Source: Gillisella terrae
GTDB lineage: Bacteria > Pseudomonadota > Alphaproteobacteria > Rhizobiales > Rhizobiaceae
Assembly: GCF_004801395.1 (NCBI RefSeq)
Contig: NZ_SSOA01000001.1
Span: 558,001-622,000, forward strand
Length of the DNA stretch: 64,000 bases
Reading direction: 5' to 3'
Notes under the pieces: generated by a model
The model's input: the letters and a program-made list of their open reading frames with translations, nothing else
Databases searched by the model: none
Told to the model about the DNA's origin: nothing
Shown: one piece after another, positions 55,358 to 63,700 of the stretch
Position numbering within the stretch: the stretch's first letter is position 1
Layout: each line of letters begins with the position of its first letter
Position numbers and translations under genes: made by a program

Positions 55358-55432
55358 TGGCACGCCCTAGGGGAGTCGAACCCCTCTTTTCAGAATGAAA
55401 ATCTGACGTCCTAACCGATAGACGAAGGGCGC
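55358..55432 (-). tRNA. tRNA-Glu (anticodon UUC), copy 3
   Basis: Identical to copies 1 and 2. First of the three in the direction of transcription, with the strongest promoter of the set. Confidence 0.96.
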
Positions 55433-55444
55433 GTGCTGTGGGGC

Positions 55445-55473
55445 CTTATAAGCAGAGGCGGTGAAACTGGCAA
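55445..55473 (-). promoter_or_regulatory. Promoter of tRNA-Glu copy 3
   Basis: Minus strand: -35 TTGCCA (55468-55473), 17-nt spacer, -10 TATAAG (55445-55450). Same elements as for copy 1. Confidence 0.7.
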
Positions 55474-55553
55474 GCGGCGAGTGTGGATTTTTGTCAGGAA
55501 AATGACAGGCGATTGAAAATAATAAATTTATTTCTGCGTTTCACATCATGCCC

Positions 55554-55664
55554 TACAGCAGCGTGCCCTATGGCACCGTGCATGACACACGGCGCTGGGG
55601 CGCTTTTCATCGGCTGTATGATTTTTGCCTCAAATCGGTTCCGATGTTAGGAACTATGCAGCAG
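55554..55664 (+). repeat. RIME-like mosaic palindrome, copy A6 (degenerate)
   Basis: TACAGCAGCGTGCCCTATGG, GCATGACACACGGCGCTG and CAAATCGGTTCCGATGTTAG are recognisable; arms no longer pair fully. Confidence 0.55.
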
Positions 55665-55670
55665 CCTCGG

Positions 55671-56510
55671 TTATTTGCGCAATTTCGCCAGGAATTTTTT
55701 GATAAAGCTGTCCCGTGTCATACCCTTTGCCTCCGGCGCGCCTTGAATCTGTTCCATCTGGCTAGCGGCCGTGGAGTTCGCAGAAGCTGGGGTGGCTGTT
55801 GGTATGCTGGCTTGCAACTGCGCGGTTTCAGCAGCAGTCAATTGCGTGGCCATTGCCGGTGCGTTTTGTGCCGGCGCGGTTTGGGTGGTTATGCTTTGTC
55901 CTGGTGCGTCGCTTTCGCGGATTTTCTGCATGTTCTGTCGCTTGCTTGGATCGGGAGCCAGTCCGGCAAGGATCTCCGCCTTTGTTGGACGCCGAGACTG
56001 TTGCTCGATCGGCATCACGGGTGCGGGTTCCGTGGGCTGGATTGAAGCGTCCTGCTCCAAAGGCGTTTGCAGGCTGTAAACACTGGCGACAGTGGCCTGA
56101 ATTGACCGGCTCGGCATGCGCGAAGGCACAATGCTGTTATTGCCTTCTGTCTGCACGGCGGGCTGCGCTTGGGCTGTGAAAAGGCCGCCGCGATTGGCTG
56201 AAACGTTCTGGCGCGCTGGCGCAGGCTCGGCTTGAGCCTCGTTGATATTGGCTGTGTGGCCCGGTGTCACCTGGCTTTGCGTCTGAGGCTCACTGTGCTG
56301 GGTGGTAACCAGCGGGTCTTTATAGGGCCCTTTATTGCGATACACCACTTGCGGGGCATCAGCATCGCCAATGGAGCCTTGGTCGGCAATTGGGGGCGGT
56401 GTTTTTGTCGTTGCGCAGCTGCCAAGCAATGAGAACGCAATCAAAGCTGTCGCAGTTTTCAAGGGGTGCGCGCGGGTCAAGATGTTGCCTGACGTCATGT
56501 CATTCTCCAA
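55671..56510 (-). CDS. Proline/glutamine-rich lipoprotein, unknown
   Basis: 279 residues. Signal ending in lipobox LLGSC near residue 32 (LKTATALIAFSLLGSCATT), then a low-complexity Gln/Pro/Ala/Thr-rich body and a short basic C-terminus (RDSFIKKFLAKLRK). Middle part KAEILAGLAPDPSKRQNMQKIRES may be a small motif. Function unknown. Start 56510; the ATG four codons further (56498) is also possible. Confidence 0.72.
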   Translation of the reverse strand: MENDMTSGNILTRAHPLKTATALIAFSLLGSCATTKTPPPIADQGSIGDADAPQVVYRNKGPYKDPLVTTQHSEPQTQSQVTPGHTANINEAQAEPAPARQNVSANRGGLFTAQAQPAVQTEGNNSIVPSRMPSRSIQATVASVYSLQTPLEQDASIQPTEPAPVMPIEQQSRRPTKAEILAGLAPDPSKRQNMQKIRESDAPGQSITTQTAPAQNAPAMATQLTAAETAQLQASIPTATPASANSTAASQMEQIQGAPEAKGMTRDSFIKKFLAKLRK

Positions 56511-56689
56511 TTCAGACTGAGCGCACGGCTTGTTTAAAGCAGCATGCGGCGGATCTTATTTGAGAAGGACTGTCTCACGCTTAGCTTGCGTCAGGCGGGA
56601 CGCCGCCCCACACCTGCGGGGCAGCTTTCACAAAAACCCAGTAACTGTAACGGGTTCAAGGGGCATAAGACGTGTAAAATGCGGTGCTT

Positions 56690-57130
56690 TTACCAGCTAC
56701 CGGTATTGGGCATGGATACCCAAGGCTCGGCGGGTTCAAGCGCACCATTCTTTTGAAGAATCTCGATGGAAATACCGTCTGGAGAGCGAACAAAGGCCAT
56801 GTGTCCGTCTCGCGGCGGTCGGTTAATGGTGATGCCATTGTCCATCAATTTTTGGCAAGTGGCGTAAATGTCGTCAACTTCATACGCAAGGTGGCCAAAA
56901 TTGCGCCCGCCCGTATATTCCTCGGCATCCCAATTGTAGGTCAGCTCCAGGCAGGGGGCCATATCTTGCTTGGCCTTTTCCAAGTCATCGCTGGCGGCGA
57001 GGAAGATAAGTGTGAAGCGACCTTTTTCGTTTTCGATTCGGCGCACTTCGGACATGCCGAAATGCTCACAGTAAAATTTCAGAGATGCATCAACATCTTT
57101 TACTCTGACCATTGTGTGAAGGTAGCGCAT
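56690..57130 (-). CDS. gloA: Lactoylglutathione lyase (glyoxalase I)
   Basis: 146-residue VOC-superfamily metalloenzyme converting the methylglyoxal-glutathione adduct. Two repeats: YLHTMVRVKDVDASLKFYCEHFG (metal His at 5) and GRNFGHLAYEVDDIYATCQKLM (His near 77); Glu ligands in LELTYNW and near GISIEILQK. Start at 57130 (MRYLHTMVRV) matches family starts. Confidence 0.92.
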   Translation of the reverse strand: MRYLHTMVRVKDVDASLKFYCEHFGMSEVRRIENEKGRFTLIFLAASDDLEKAKQDMAPCLELTYNWDAEEYTGGRNFGHLAYEVDDIYATCQKLMDNGITINRPPRDGHMAFVRSPDGISIEILQKNGALEPAEPWVSMPNTGSW

Positions 57131-57517
57131 ATTCAAATCTCCCAGTGCATCGATCCAAACGGCAGCTTCAGCAGAGTTTGGGTAAATCGATGCATAAACA
57201 AAAGGCGAGTGCACGAAAGCATCAACGAAGTGAATGCTTTCGTGCACGATGTGCCTGATGGATATGTCGCTTTATCACCGTTGCTTCAAGCATTGCATAG
57301 GCTTGCATCGTAAAAATAACGCCCGACGACAATTCCGATTGGAGAGCATACGAAGGGCGCACAATGCCCGTCAGCCTCGAACAAGCTTTGAACGGCAAAA
57401 ACGATATGCAAATAAGTGAAACTAGGGCTTGCGCAAAGCCGTTAGCAAAATGTTAATCTAGTTTCAGGGAATCAGTTTACAATAGTCATGTTTGGCGTGG
57501 TTGAGGGACGAATTGAG
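57131..57517. other. gloA-csp divergent gap
   Basis: 387 bp without a supported gene. Contains the perfect inverted repeat 57209-57247; the right half (57420-57480) is AT-rich and probably holds the promoter of the double cold-shock gene. Confidence 0.45.
57209..57247. promoter_or_regulatory. Perfect 14-bp inverted repeat upstream of gloA
   Basis: GTGCACGAAAGCAT (57209-57222) and ATGCTTTCGTGCAC (57234-57247) with an 11-nt loop, about 80 bp upstream of the gloA ATG. Candidate operator or attenuator; no U tract. Confidence 0.5.
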
Positions 57518-58096
57518 ATGGCGGAGAGAATTTCAGCGAAAAGCTTCGTGGAATTCAGCGGGCTCTCGGACGAGGCCCTGGATCTTGTTGAAATCACAGG
57601 CGTTGTAAAATGGTTTGATGTCGCCAAAGGCTTTGGTTTTATTGTGCCAGACAATGGCATGCAGGATGTTCTGTTGCATGTCACCTGCCTGCGCCGTGAT
57701 GGCTTCCAAACCATTCTGGAAGGTACGCGCATTGTCGCGCTTATTCAAAAGCGTGACCGCGGCTATCAGGCCTTTCGTGTTCTTTCCATGGATCAGTCCA
57801 CCGCAGTTCATCCATCGCAAATGCCGCCCATGCGCACCCATTCTCAGGTCACGCCATCAAGCGGCCTTGAGCGGGTTATTGTGAAGTGGTTTAACCGCAC
57901 CAAAGGCTTTGGCTTTTTGTCGCGCGGCGAGGGCACTGAAGATATCTTCATTCATATGGAAACACTGCGCCGTTTCGGCTTGACAGAACTTCGTCCTGGA
58001 CAGACTGTGCTTGTGCGTTTTGGTGATGGAGATAAGGGGCTTATGGCTGCCGAAATCCACCCGGATAACCCAGTATCGCTCGTGCGGGCTCACTAG
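57518..58096 (+). CDS. Double cold-shock-domain protein
   Basis: 192 residues with two CSDs: VEITGVVKWFDVAKGFGFIVPD...DVLLHVTCLRRDG (about 22-90) and ERVIVKWFNRTKGFGFLSRGEG...DIFIHMETLRRFG (about 115-185), separated by a Pro/Gln linker. RNP1 is kept in both; RNP2 is VLLHV and IFIHM. Found widely in rhizobia next to a DUF192 gene as here. ATG 57518 has GAGGGA upstream; ATG 57488 has none. Confidence 0.9.
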   Translation: MAERISAKSFVEFSGLSDEALDLVEITGVVKWFDVAKGFGFIVPDNGMQDVLLHVTCLRRDGFQTILEGTRIVALIQKRDRGYQAFRVLSMDQSTAVHPSQMPPMRTHSQVTPSSGLERVIVKWFNRTKGFGFLSRGEGTEDIFIHMETLRRFGLTELRPGQTVLVRFGDGDKGLMAAEIHPDNPVSLVRAH

Positions 58097-58107
58097 AGAT
58101 TATCACA

Positions 58108-58575
58108 ATGACAGTTTTTGTCAGAAGCGCCTCAATGGCGCTTTTTTTTATCATTCTTTCAGCCTTGCCCAGCCTGGCTGTGGATGCCTTCCGAAAAGGT
58201 GAGGCGATCGTTGAGACCGTGACGGGCCAAAGGCACGTCTTGCAGGTCGAATACGCCACCACAGCCGAAGAGCGCGAGCAGGGCTTGATGGGGCGCACAG
58301 TGCTTGGGCCAAACGAGGGGATGATTTTTGATTTTTCCCGGCCGCAGCTGGCAATTATGTGGATGAAAAACACCCCTCTGTCTTTGGATATGCTGTTTGT
58401 CGATGAAAAAGGTGTTGTGATCCGTGTTGCTGAAAAGACGACGCCTTATTCTGAAGATTTAATCCCGTCTGAGGGGGTGGTCCGCTATGTGATCGAACTG
58501 AACGGTGGGCGAGCCGAGACACTTGGCATTCAAAAAGGGAGTCGGGTAGTGCAGGGACTCCATCCCGCAAAATAG
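58108..58575 (+). CDS. DUF192 exported protein
   Basis: 155 residues with a signal peptide (MALFFIILSALPSLA) and the DUF192 core: EYATTAEEREQGLMGRTVLGPNEGM, FDFSRPQLAIMWMKNTPLSLDMLF and YVIELNGGRAETLGIQKGS. Periplasmic or membrane-associated; role unknown. 11 bp after the cold-shock gene, so co-transcribed. Confidence 0.88.
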   Translation: MTVFVRSASMALFFIILSALPSLAVDAFRKGEAIVETVTGQRHVLQVEYATTAEEREQGLMGRTVLGPNEGMIFDFSRPQLAIMWMKNTPLSLDMLFVDEKGVVIRVAEKTTPYSEDLIPSEGVVRYVIELNGGRAETLGIQKGSRVVQGLHPAK

Positions 58576-58744
58576 CCAGCTTGAAGCTTTGTCTGCGCCA
58601 GCCCACAATCTTTTGTCGACGCCTCGGTGTTTTTCTCTGATATTTTCTATGAAAATTATGAAGAGAAAATAATCTGTTAAGTCATTGTTGATTTTGTATT
58701 TTTTGGTGTTTAAGTGTGCGTCCGAAGAAAAGCGATTTTTCCTG

Positions 58745-58773
58745 TTGCGCACCGGGAATGAACCGTGTAGACA
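58745..58773 (+). promoter_or_regulatory. Promoter of tRNA-Pro
   Basis: -35 TTGCGC (58745-58750), 17-nt spacer, -10-like TAGACA (58768-58773), about 20 nt before the tRNA. Confidence 0.55.
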
Positions 58774-58792
58774 CACTTCCAGTCGCCGGTCA

Positions 58793-58869
<77 letters not shown>

Positions 58870-58956
58870 TTCTTTCAGCGATTTTTCGTTGAGGGGTGAT
58901 GGTGATGAGGTGGCCGCTTTATGCGGCTTTCTTCATTTTTATGGGGAATGGAAAAC

Positions 58957-59262
58957 ATGTCTGCAAAGATCTATCGGCCAGCCAAAACTGCAATGCAATC
59001 TGGAAAAGCCAAGACGCATTTGTGGGTTCTTGAGTTTGATGCGACCGAGCCGCGTTCCATTGATCCGATGATGGGCTACACCAGCTCTGGTGATATGCTC
59101 CAACAGGTCAAGCTGACATTTGAAACACTTGAACTTGCTGAAGCTTACGCAAAGCGCAACGGAATTGAATATCGTATTATTCATCCCAAAGAGGCGCACC
59201 GCCAGGCGGTTTCCTACTCCGACAATTTCCGTTTCAGCCGCACCCAGCCTTGGACGCATTGA
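58957..59262 (+). CDS. ETC complex I subunit (NDUFS4-like)
   Basis: 101-residue homologue of the 18-kDa accessory subunit of NADH dehydrogenase, an alphaproteobacterial trait shared with mitochondria. Blocks: AKIYRPAKTAMQSGKAKTHLWVLEF, then MGYTSSGDMLQQVKLTFET and EAYAKRNGIEYRI...SYSDNF. ATG 58957 has GGGGAA 8 nt before it; ATG 58948 is the alternative. Between tRNA-Pro and tRNA-Arg. Other complex I genes are not in the window. Confidence 0.9.
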   Translation: MSAKIYRPAKTAMQSGKAKTHLWVLEFDATEPRSIDPMMGYTSSGDMLQQVKLTFETLELAEAYAKRNGIEYRIIHPKEAHRQAVSYSDNFRFSRTQPWTH

Positions 59263-59305
59263 TCGTTCAGTAAAATGCTGAACGGCTTGATTAACAGACC
59301 AATCC

Positions 59306-59382
<77 letters not shown>

Positions 59383-59543
59383 TCGCCTTGTTTTTCGTCT
59401 TGCAGTTTTACGATTGCTGCTGAGGATGACAAAATCTCAACTGAAAGATTTGATGCAGGCTTGCTCTTTCCCAAGGCTTGCCCTCAATCGGTAATAGCGC
59501 CTATATACGAGCTTGATCAGATATAGATGGCAAGCAGCGGGAT

Positions 59544-60002
59544 ATGTTGACAAAAAAGGGGAAATACGGGCTCAAGGCGTTGGTTTATCTGGCGCAACTG
59601 TCTCCGAATGAGACTGCGTTCGTTGCCGATATTGCATCCAAAAATAATATTTCCAAGAAATTTCTTGATACTATTTTGCTGGAATTGAGGAATGGAGGCA
59701 TTCTACGTTCCAAGAAAGGGCCGGGTGGGGGGTATGCGCTCTCAAAGCCTGCGTCAGAGATTTTTGTTGGGCAGGCTGTTCGTATTCTGGATGGGCCTTT
59801 GGCACCGATCCGCTGTGCCAGCAAGACAGCGTTTGAAGCTTGTGACGATTGCGATCACCCGCAAGACTGTCAAATTCGATTTGCCATGACAGAAGTGCGT
59901 GATGCCATCGCCAGCATTCTTGATGGAATGACCCTGGAGGCTCTGGTAAGCAAGACCTCTTCGACGGCGAAAACATTGGATGTGCTGACGCACTCTGCTT
60001 AA
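59544..60002 (+). CDS. Rrf2-family transcriptional regulator
   Basis: 152 residues: winged HTH (LTKKGKYGLKALVYLAQL...VADIASKNNISKKFLDTILLELRNGG) followed by KGPGGGYALSKPA, the Rrf2 hallmark. Cysteines at 91, 100, 103 and 109 could bind an Fe-S cluster as in IscR/NsrR/RirA, or sense sulfur as in CymR. Spacing (x8, x2, x5) is not that of IscR (x5, x5). Its position beside a SfnB-like gene and sulfonate-type genes suggests sulfur control; this is inference. Confidence 0.88.
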   Translation: MLTKKGKYGLKALVYLAQLSPNETAFVADIASKNNISKKFLDTILLELRNGGILRSKKGPGGGYALSKPASEIFVGQAVRILDGPLAPIRCASKTAFEACDDCDHPQDCQIRFAMTEVRDAIASILDGMTLEALVSKTSSTAKTLDVLTHSA

Positions 60003-60025
60003 AGCATGTTGCGCTTTATTGTCTC
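60003..60025. repeat. Family C palindrome, truncated copy 3
   Basis: AGCATGTTGCGCTTTATTGT matches the first half of 17633-17680 and then joins RIME-like copy A7 directly, a mosaic junction. Confidence 0.45.
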
Positions 60026-60136
60026 ACTGCATGATTTTCACCTTAAATCGGAATCGGTTTAATGGGAAAATTATGCTGGAGATTGAAAGCGTTGCAGCCT
60101 CCTTTGTACGCGCTATATGGTGCACAGTGCTATAAC
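60026..60136 (-). repeat. RIME-like mosaic palindrome, copy A7
   Basis: Minus orientation: long-arm terminal hairpin (CATGATTTTCACCTTAAATC region), GCGTTGCAGCCTCCTTTGTA core and CGCTATATGGTGCACAGTGC first hairpin. Overall worn but complete. Confidence 0.7.
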
Positions 60137-60164
60137 GACAGCCAATCTCGGTATGTTCACACCA

Positions 60165-61367
60165 TCAACGCGACCCGAAGGGCCATGCTGACGGTGGTTT
60201 TTCATCGATATGAAATCCGCCGAGTTCAACGCTGTTCAGTTGGTGTATCTCGTCATTTAAAGGATAGGTTTCGGCTTGTGTTTGGGTGGTGTGGCGTGAT
60301 GTGAGATCACCACCGCGGCTTTTCGAGATGCCGGCAAGAGTGGTTTTTGCGGCAATCGCTGCGTCTTTTGCCAATATCGCAGCGGTATTGGCTGATAAGG
60401 ATGCTTGAAGCGCAGAGTCGGCTGATGCACTGACCTGAGCTATGTCGAGTTTTTGGCCCGCCCGTTCCAACATAGCAGAGGCACCCTCTATTCGTGCGGC
60501 CAGCTGGCCAACAATGACACGGGCGGACATGTCTTCACCCTTGGCCTTGCGATGATGCTCACAAACATCAGCAAATGCGGATTTGGCAATTCCCAAATCG
60601 ATGCTGCTGTTGAGAAGATGGGAGAGCGACGCCCATATGGATAGCTCAAGTGAACCGATCGTCAACGGAATCAGGTTGTCGGCAGGGATATGAATGTCTG
60701 CGATATCCATCCACACGTCTGGTTGCTGATCCTGCGGCAACGAGTCGACAACGGGTCTGAATGCCAGACCTTCCGTGTCGCGCGCCAGAAGGGTAAGCAC
60801 ATGTTGTCCTTTGGGATCAATCGCAGGCACGGCAATCCAATCCCAAAAGCCTCCTGCGATTGACACCGTCGATGGTGGTAAACGAAAGCCTGTGCGATCT
60901 GCCGTCAGGTGGGGCCATGTAGATGGTTCATGATGCTCAGGCTCCCCGTAAGATGCGAGTGCGAATTGTTCGCCCGCCAAAGCATGGGAGAAGTAAACGC
61001 TGTGTTGTCCCTGTGATGCGAACAGGCGAAGGGCCTCAATAACCTGAAAGTGGCTTTTCAAACACTCACCCAGTTCAACTGCGCTTTCAGCCACCAGCGC
61101 GATCACCTCAGCCAAAATGGCATTGGCGATATCCGCGCCGCAATGGTCCGATGGCACAGAAATACCTAGCAACCCCGATCTCGATACAGAAGAGAGCACC
61201 TTGAACAGTTGTCTCTTATCCCCGTCGGCGTCATTCAGAGTTGCCCTGATCCTGCCCACGATGTCGCGGGCCGCATTCAGCGCTTCGACCTCTGTGGAAA
61301 GCTGCGCTGCGGATTGCTGCCTTTGGTCAGGCAGCCTTTGATCCGACAATCGGAATACGTTGTGCAT
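60165..61367 (-). CDS. SfnB/DszC-like acyl-CoA-dehydrogenase-family flavoprotein
   Basis: 400-residue protein of the acyl-CoA dehydrogenase fold, closest in look to SfnB/DszC sulfur-metabolism flavin monooxygenases: N-terminal helical part (ALNAARDIVGRIRATL), LLGISVPSDHCGADIANAILAEV near 80, FASQGQHSVYF, and the C-terminal block with HQLNSVELGGFHIDEKPPSAW, which parallels the YHxxGNYxLNG ending. GGAGGTGG before the ATG at 61367 supports this start; frames to 61406 or 61511 are less likely. Proposed role: use of organic sulfur, with the Rrf2, COG4529 and LLM genes nearby. Confidence 0.78.
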   Translation of the reverse strand: MHNVFRLSDQRLPDQRQQSAAQLSTEVEALNAARDIVGRIRATLNDADGDKRQLFKVLSSVSRSGLLGISVPSDHCGADIANAILAEVIALVAESAVELGECLKSHFQVIEALRLFASQGQHSVYFSHALAGEQFALASYGEPEHHEPSTWPHLTADRTGFRLPPSTVSIAGGFWDWIAVPAIDPKGQHVLTLLARDTEGLAFRPVVDSLPQDQQPDVWMDIADIHIPADNLIPLTIGSLELSIWASLSHLLNSSIDLGIAKSAFADVCEHHRKAKGEDMSARVIVGQLAARIEGASAMLERAGQKLDIAQVSASADSALQASLSANTAAILAKDAAIAAKTTLAGISKSRGGDLTSRHTTQTQAETYPLNDEIHQLNSVELGGFHIDEKPPSAWPFGSR

Positions 61368-61485
61368 AAGCCACCTCCAGATCCGATCGCCAATGCTGCC
61401 ATGCATTTTGCCGCCCGAAAAGGGCAAAAATACCCGGCTGCGGCAATCATCGGGATATATTTTTTCACACTCCGGTAGGCAGCTC

Positions 61486-61552
61486 ACAGCGCCGTGCGCC
61501 ATATATGACAAAGGCTCAAAGTAACACTTTTAATCTCTTGCAAAATTTTCAT
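61486..61552 (+). repeat. RIME-like mosaic palindrome, copy A8 (truncated)
   Basis: TCACAGCGCCGTGCGCCATA, then GTAACACTTTTAATCTCTTG and CAAAATTTTCATGG; the second hairpin half of the first unit and the distal terminal arm are missing. Confidence 0.7.
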
Positions 61553-61655
61553 GGGCTTTGGCATCCTGAAACATGCGCTTCTATAATGGTGTCGCGCCGT
61601 TTTTTTGCCGCCACCCGCTTACGCAGCACAGGTGTTCCTACCGGGCGAGGAATAA

Positions 61656-61696
61656 TAGAATACTAATTCTGTAGACTATATTGACGATTAGCGTCA
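61656..61696 (+). promoter_or_regulatory. Two dyads upstream of the small-ORF operon
   Basis: TAGAAT-ACTA-ATTCTG (61656-61671) and TGACG-ATTAG-CGTCA (61682-61696, perfect). The 26-nt stretch 61658-61683 matches 63701-63726 upstream of the LLM gene at 19 of 26 positions, so this is a probable shared regulator site. Confidence 0.55.
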
Positions 61697-61816
61697 TTGC
61701 GGCGACACTGAGGCATGTCGCGTCTCGTTGTGCTTGATCCCGCGGCAGAGTGGGCGTGCCGTCGGCACGTTGCTCCTATCACCCAAGTTGCTTATGTCAC
61801 CTGAGGAGATCATGCT

Positions 61817-62023
61817 ATGCCCCTGAGCTTTCACGGATTTTCTTTTGACTTGTTTGGTTTTTCCTGGCGTCGCAGCCTTGTCGACGATCCTGTCTTTTCA
61901 GAAAGAAAGAACAGTGCCAACGCGCAGAGCGTGCCTGCCAAAACCGGGTGCATGCGAGAGCGAGAGGTGGAAGATGCGCCTGAAGTGTCCTTCCGGACGC
62001 TGTGCATTTTCCCAATTCTCTAA
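61817..62023 (+). CDS. Possible small leader ORF, unknown
   Basis: 68 codons: MPLSFHGFSFDLFGFSWRRS at the start, then a charged middle and LCIFPIL at the end. It has a good SD (GAGGAG, 61803-61808, 8 nt spacing), which is the main evidence. No family recognised; Phe-rich start and two Cys. It sits directly after the dyads and 17 bp before the next small ORF. It could be a leader peptide or a real small protein; I cannot tell. Confidence 0.4.
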   Translation: MPLSFHGFSFDLFGFSWRRSLVDDPVFSERKNSANAQSVPAKTGCMREREVEDAPEVSFRTLCIFPIL

Positions 62024-62040
62024 CGAGAGGAGCGAGCCCC

Positions 62041-62178
62041 ATGGCCTATCCACCCACACAGAATGCTCGTGGCCGATTATCAGCAAGCCGGTTTGCTGTA
62101 AGCGTTGATGGCATTCTTGGTATCGCCGCTCTCGTTTTGTCCATGCTCTTCATCACAGGGGTAATTGTGGCGCTATGA
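62041..62178 (+). CDS. Small single-span membrane protein, unknown
   Basis: 45 residues: a polar start MAYPPTQNARGRLSASRF and one hydrophobic helix (GILGIAALVLSMLFITGVIV). GAGAGG lies about 10 nt upstream. The stop codon overlaps the start of the flavoprotein as ATGA, so translation of the two is coupled, which supports a real gene. It may anchor the flavoprotein or its partner monooxygenase to the membrane; that is inference. Confidence 0.62.
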   Translation: MAYPPTQNARGRLSASRFAVSVDGILGIAALVLSMLFITGVIVAL

Positions 62179-63614
62179 TCTCTTCCAGGCCTGTTGTCGT
62201 CCCCGTTATCGTCATTGTGGGTGGGGGCTTTACCGGCGCGGTTCTGGCTATCCATTTGGCAAAACGTCATGGCGGCGGCGGGGCTGTGCGGATTATTGTG
62301 TTTGAGCCGAGGGAACGGCTGGGGGCGGGGTTGGCCTACAGCACCTCTGAGCCAACACATCGCATTAATGTGCCAGCGGGAAAAATGACGGTCTATCCCG
62401 AGGATCCGGAAAGCTTTCTTCGTTTCGCAACGGATGCGGGCGTTTTCGAGCAAGATCCCGAAGCGTTTGCTGAAAGTGGTCTTCCTTATCCGCGCCGTTC
62501 TGCATTTGGTGATTATGTCGCAGCCGAGATCACACCTCATCTTCAGGCCGGTGTTATCGAGCATCGTAGAGCCAGCGTTTCAGCCATAGAGAAGGCCACA
62601 AATGGCTGGCTGCTGCATGGCAGCGATGGCAGTGCAGTGTCGGCGAATGTTGTTGTTATTGCTGTCAGCCATCCCGCGCCCACGGTTCCAGCGGCCTTTG
62701 CCGCGATCGCGGATCATCCGAAATTCATTGCAGATGCAACGCGTGACAATGCCCTTGCTTCCATAGAGGCAAACGACCGTGTATTGCTGGTGGGCAATGG
62801 ATTGACCTCTGCCGATGTCATTGCCACCCTGAATGCAAAGGGGCATCGTGGTTCCATTCTGGCAATTTCCAGACGCGGGCTTCGATCGCGTGGGCATGCT
62901 GTGTCCGATCAGGAACCGTTCGGAGATTTTCTCTCAAAGCCCTGTGTCCGTGCTTCAGACCTGCTGCATCGCGTTCGCCTGACACTGCGACAAGCGCAAA
63001 ATGCGGGCTTAAGCTGGCACGCCGTCATTGATGCTGTGCGCGCGCAAGGACAGCAGATATGGCAAGCGCTGCCTGTTGCAGAGCGCAGGCGGCTGGCGCG
63101 GTTCGTTCGCCCTTTCTGGGATGTTCACAGGTTTCGTATTGCCCCACAAGTGGAGCAAGTGTTGGATGCGGCAATCCAGACAGGACAGCTTTCAGTTCGT
63201 GCCGGTTCTGTCCAAGCGGCCACTTTGGCGGGGCAGGGCTTTGATGTGCGCTTGCGGGATAAGCAAAACCGCGCGCCGTTGCCCATCCATGTGGATGCCA
63301 TCATTGTCACGACCGGTCCGGCCCATGGCGGGATTCTCACGTCGCAACCGTTTTTGGAGGGCTTACACAATTCCGGGGTGTTGAGCGCTTGCGAAACGGG
63401 GCTTGGAATTGCCTGTGACCTGAACGCGGTTGCCCGCGATCCGCGCGGCATTGCGGTGCCTGGACTGTTCATTGCCGGGCCTCTTGCGCGCGGCACATTT
63501 GGTGAGCTGATGGGATTGCCTCAGGTGACCGAGCACGCCATTTTCGTGGCCGATCAGGTCGAGGACTCCATCGGTCTGGCGGCTACGCCGCATGGCAACA
63601 GGCAGGCAAGTTAA
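62175..63614 (+). CDS. FAD/NAD(P)-binding protein (COG4529)
   Basis: 479-residue flavoprotein. The N-terminal FAD motif is VIVIVGGGFTGAVLAIHLA; RLGAGLAYSTSEPTHRINVPAGKMTVYP is a COG4529 hallmark; NAD(P) motif VLLVGNGLTSADVIATL near residue 205 and the GLGIACDLNAVARDPRGIAVPGLFIAGPLARGTFGELMG ending, split by typical motifs. Likely an oxidoreductase that feeds electrons to a monooxygenase; partner unknown. Follows the 45-aa ORF by ATGA overlap. Confidence 0.85.
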   Translation: MISSRPVVVPVIVIVGGGFTGAVLAIHLAKRHGGGGAVRIIVFEPRERLGAGLAYSTSEPTHRINVPAGKMTVYPEDPESFLRFATDAGVFEQDPEAFAESGLPYPRRSAFGDYVAAEITPHLQAGVIEHRRASVSAIEKATNGWLLHGSDGSAVSANVVVIAVSHPAPTVPAAFAAIADHPKFIADATRDNALASIEANDRVLLVGNGLTSADVIATLNAKGHRGSILAISRRGLRSRGHAVSDQEPFGDFLSKPCVRASDLLHRVRLTLRQAQNAGLSWHAVIDAVRAQGQQIWQALPVAERRRLARFVRPFWDVHRFRIAPQVEQVLDAAIQTGQLSVRAGSVQAATLAGQGFDVRLRDKQNRAPLPIHVDAIIVTTGPAHGGILTSQPFLEGLHNSGVLSACETGLGIACDLNAVARDPRGIAVPGLFIAGPLARGTFGELMGLPQVTEHAIFVADQVEDSIGLAATPHGNRQAS

Positions 63615-63700
63615 GATTATGCCGCGCATCGTCTGTTGGGTGTGCCTTTTTTAAACGTCGATGGATGTGCGTATAAACTTCCTGAGAGGACCGATTTTTG

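Larger units (their letters stand above)
61368..61816. other. Divergent control region of the sulfur cluster
   Basis: 449 bp between the SfnB-like gene and the small-ORF operon. Left: truncated RIME-like copy A8. Right: the TAGAAT-ACTA-ATTCTG dyad at 61656-61671 and the TGACG-ATTAG-CGTCA dyad at 61682-61696. No gene is supported. Confidence 0.5.

Noticed and set aside
54767..55432. Direct repeats that could suggest a CRISPR array
   Set aside because: The repeats are full tRNA-Glu genes with irregular 185- and 256-bp spacers; no cas genes.
61845..62108. Cys-rich 87-codon frame with a TTG start
   Set aside because: No SD, overlaps two better-supported small ORFs, and Cys codons look like chance.
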